Position numbers and translations under genes: made by a program
DNA from: Massilia phyllostachyos
GTDB lineage: Bacteria; Pseudomonadota; Gammaproteobacteria; Burkholderiales; Burkholderiaceae_D
Assembly (NCBI RefSeq): GCF_021044825.1
Contig: NZ_JAJNOC010000012.1
Span: forward strand, 1-64,000
Length of the DNA: 64,000 nucleotides
Direction of reading: 5' to 3'
Notes under the pieces: generated by a model
Seen by the model: only the letters and a program-made list of their open reading frames with translations
Databases searched by the model: none
Told to the model about the DNA's origin: nothing
In this document: positions 63,619-64,000 of the stretch, piece by piece
Layout: every line of letters starts with the position of its first letter
Position numbering within the stretch: position 1 is the stretch's first letter

Positions 63619-64000
63619 TCAGAACTTGTAGCGCGCTGCCAGCATGTAACGCGGACCCGATTGTTCCACGAACAGCAGGTTACGCTCGGTGCGGCCGTGG
63701 ATACGCTTGATCTCGTCGGTCAGGTTGATGCCTTCGAATTGCAAGGTCAGGTTCTTGTTGACGTTGTAGCCGATGCTCAGGTCCAGCTGTCCGTAGGCTT
63801 CGACATAGTTCGGGTTCGGGCCCGAGCCGTCGAAGGTCGAGGACAGGAACTTGTCGCGCCAGTTGTAGGCCGCGCGCACATTCCACTTCTCGTTCTCGAA
63901 GATACCCACCAGGTTGGCCGAGTCGCTCAGGCCGACCAGCGCGAACTGCTCGCCGATGCTGGCGTTGTCGTACTTCAGGCCCGAGTTCACGTAGGTGTAG
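63619..64000 (-). CDS. TonB-dependent receptor, C-terminal part (cut by window end)
   Basis: 127 residues remain of an outer-membrane receptor. VGIFENEKWNVRAAYNWRDKFLSS, VEAYGQLDLSIGYNVNKNLTLQFEGINLTDE and the terminal strand SGPRYMLAARYKF ending in Phe are the classical last strands of a TonB-dependent barrel. The plug and substrate-selective part lie beyond 64000. Receptors of this branch often take up carbohydrates. It heads the leftward halogenase operon. Confidence 0.93.
   Translation of the reverse strand, partial: YTYVNSGLKYDNASIGEQFALVGLSDSANLVGIFENEKWNVRAAYNWRDKFLSSTFDGSGPNPNYVEAYGQLDLSIGYNVNKNLTLQFEGINLTDEIKRIHGRTERNLLFVEQSGPRYMLAARYKF

Overview
The window is GC-rich chromosomal DNA of a Gram-negative betaproteobacterium. 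It most likely comes from Oxalobacteraceae in Burkholderiales (Massilia/Telluria-like). This rests on conserved neighbourhoods rather than a search: petABC-sspA-sspB followed by tRNA-Thr; gpmA-envC-ctpA-like-moeB facing rhodanese-grxC-secB-gpsA; DUF484-xerC; hslVU; a full type II secretion operon; and two Burkholderiales-type trimeric porins. No rRNA, CRISPR array or prophage was seen. The only mobile-element trace is at the left edge.

Layout. 1-0.5 kb: the 3' end of a TnpB (IS200/IS605-type) gene and the right end of its element, abutting a 5'-truncated SnoaL/NTF2-like gene. 0.5-2.5 kb: a hypothetical protein and a Sel1-repeat protein. 3-5.6 kb: two porins, each with a clear terminator. 5.7-12.9 kb: housekeeping block (DUF484 protein, XerC, a COG0523 metal GTPase with a His-rich loop, a one-cysteine DksA behind a leader with four hairpins, a STAS-like protein, and HslVU behind a good sigma-32 promoter). 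13-15 kb: an XRE regulator and a divergent SDR/HxlR pair. 15.1-26.3 kb: a twelve-gene type II secretion operon transcribed leftward in the order gspG-H-I-J-K-L-M-N-D-E-F-C. 26.4-31.1 kb: moeB, an S41 protease, EnvC and GpmA (leftward). 31.1-34 kb: rhodanese, glutaredoxin, SecB, an SH3-like protein and GpsA (rightward). 34.2-36.9 kb: cupin, DUF2461 protein, DegS-like protease and MscL (leftward). 37.1-41.4 kb: cytochrome bc1 genes, SspA, SspB and tRNA-Thr. 41.4-45.1 kb: a TetR/flavin-reductase-like pair with a strong operator, an epoxide hydrolase and a CPA2 antiporter.

45.1-56.9 kb is a coherent beta-glucoside/glucose utilisation regulon: an ABC sugar importer (binding protein, two permeases, ATPase), a LacI regulator, a cytoplasmic GH1 beta-glucosidase, an exported GH3 glucan hydrolase, glucokinase and a FucP/GluP-type MFS transporter. 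Three near-identical LacI-type palindromes were found. Two flank or follow the importer promoter and one lies exactly between the -35 and -10 of the GH1 promoter. The regulatory logic can therefore be read from the DNA.

56.9-58.7 kb: a periplasmic NAPE-PLD-like metallo-hydrolase and a divergent TetR regulator sharing a palindrome. 58.7-64 kb: a leftward operon with a TonB-dependent receptor (cut by the window end), a flavin-dependent halogenase, a SapC-family protein, a JmjC-like cupin and a second flavin-dependent halogenase. This last cluster is the best candidate for poorly understood biology. It pairs two divergent halogenases and a putative Fe(II)/2-oxoglutarate enzyme with an outer-membrane receptor. 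The substrate cannot be told from sequence.
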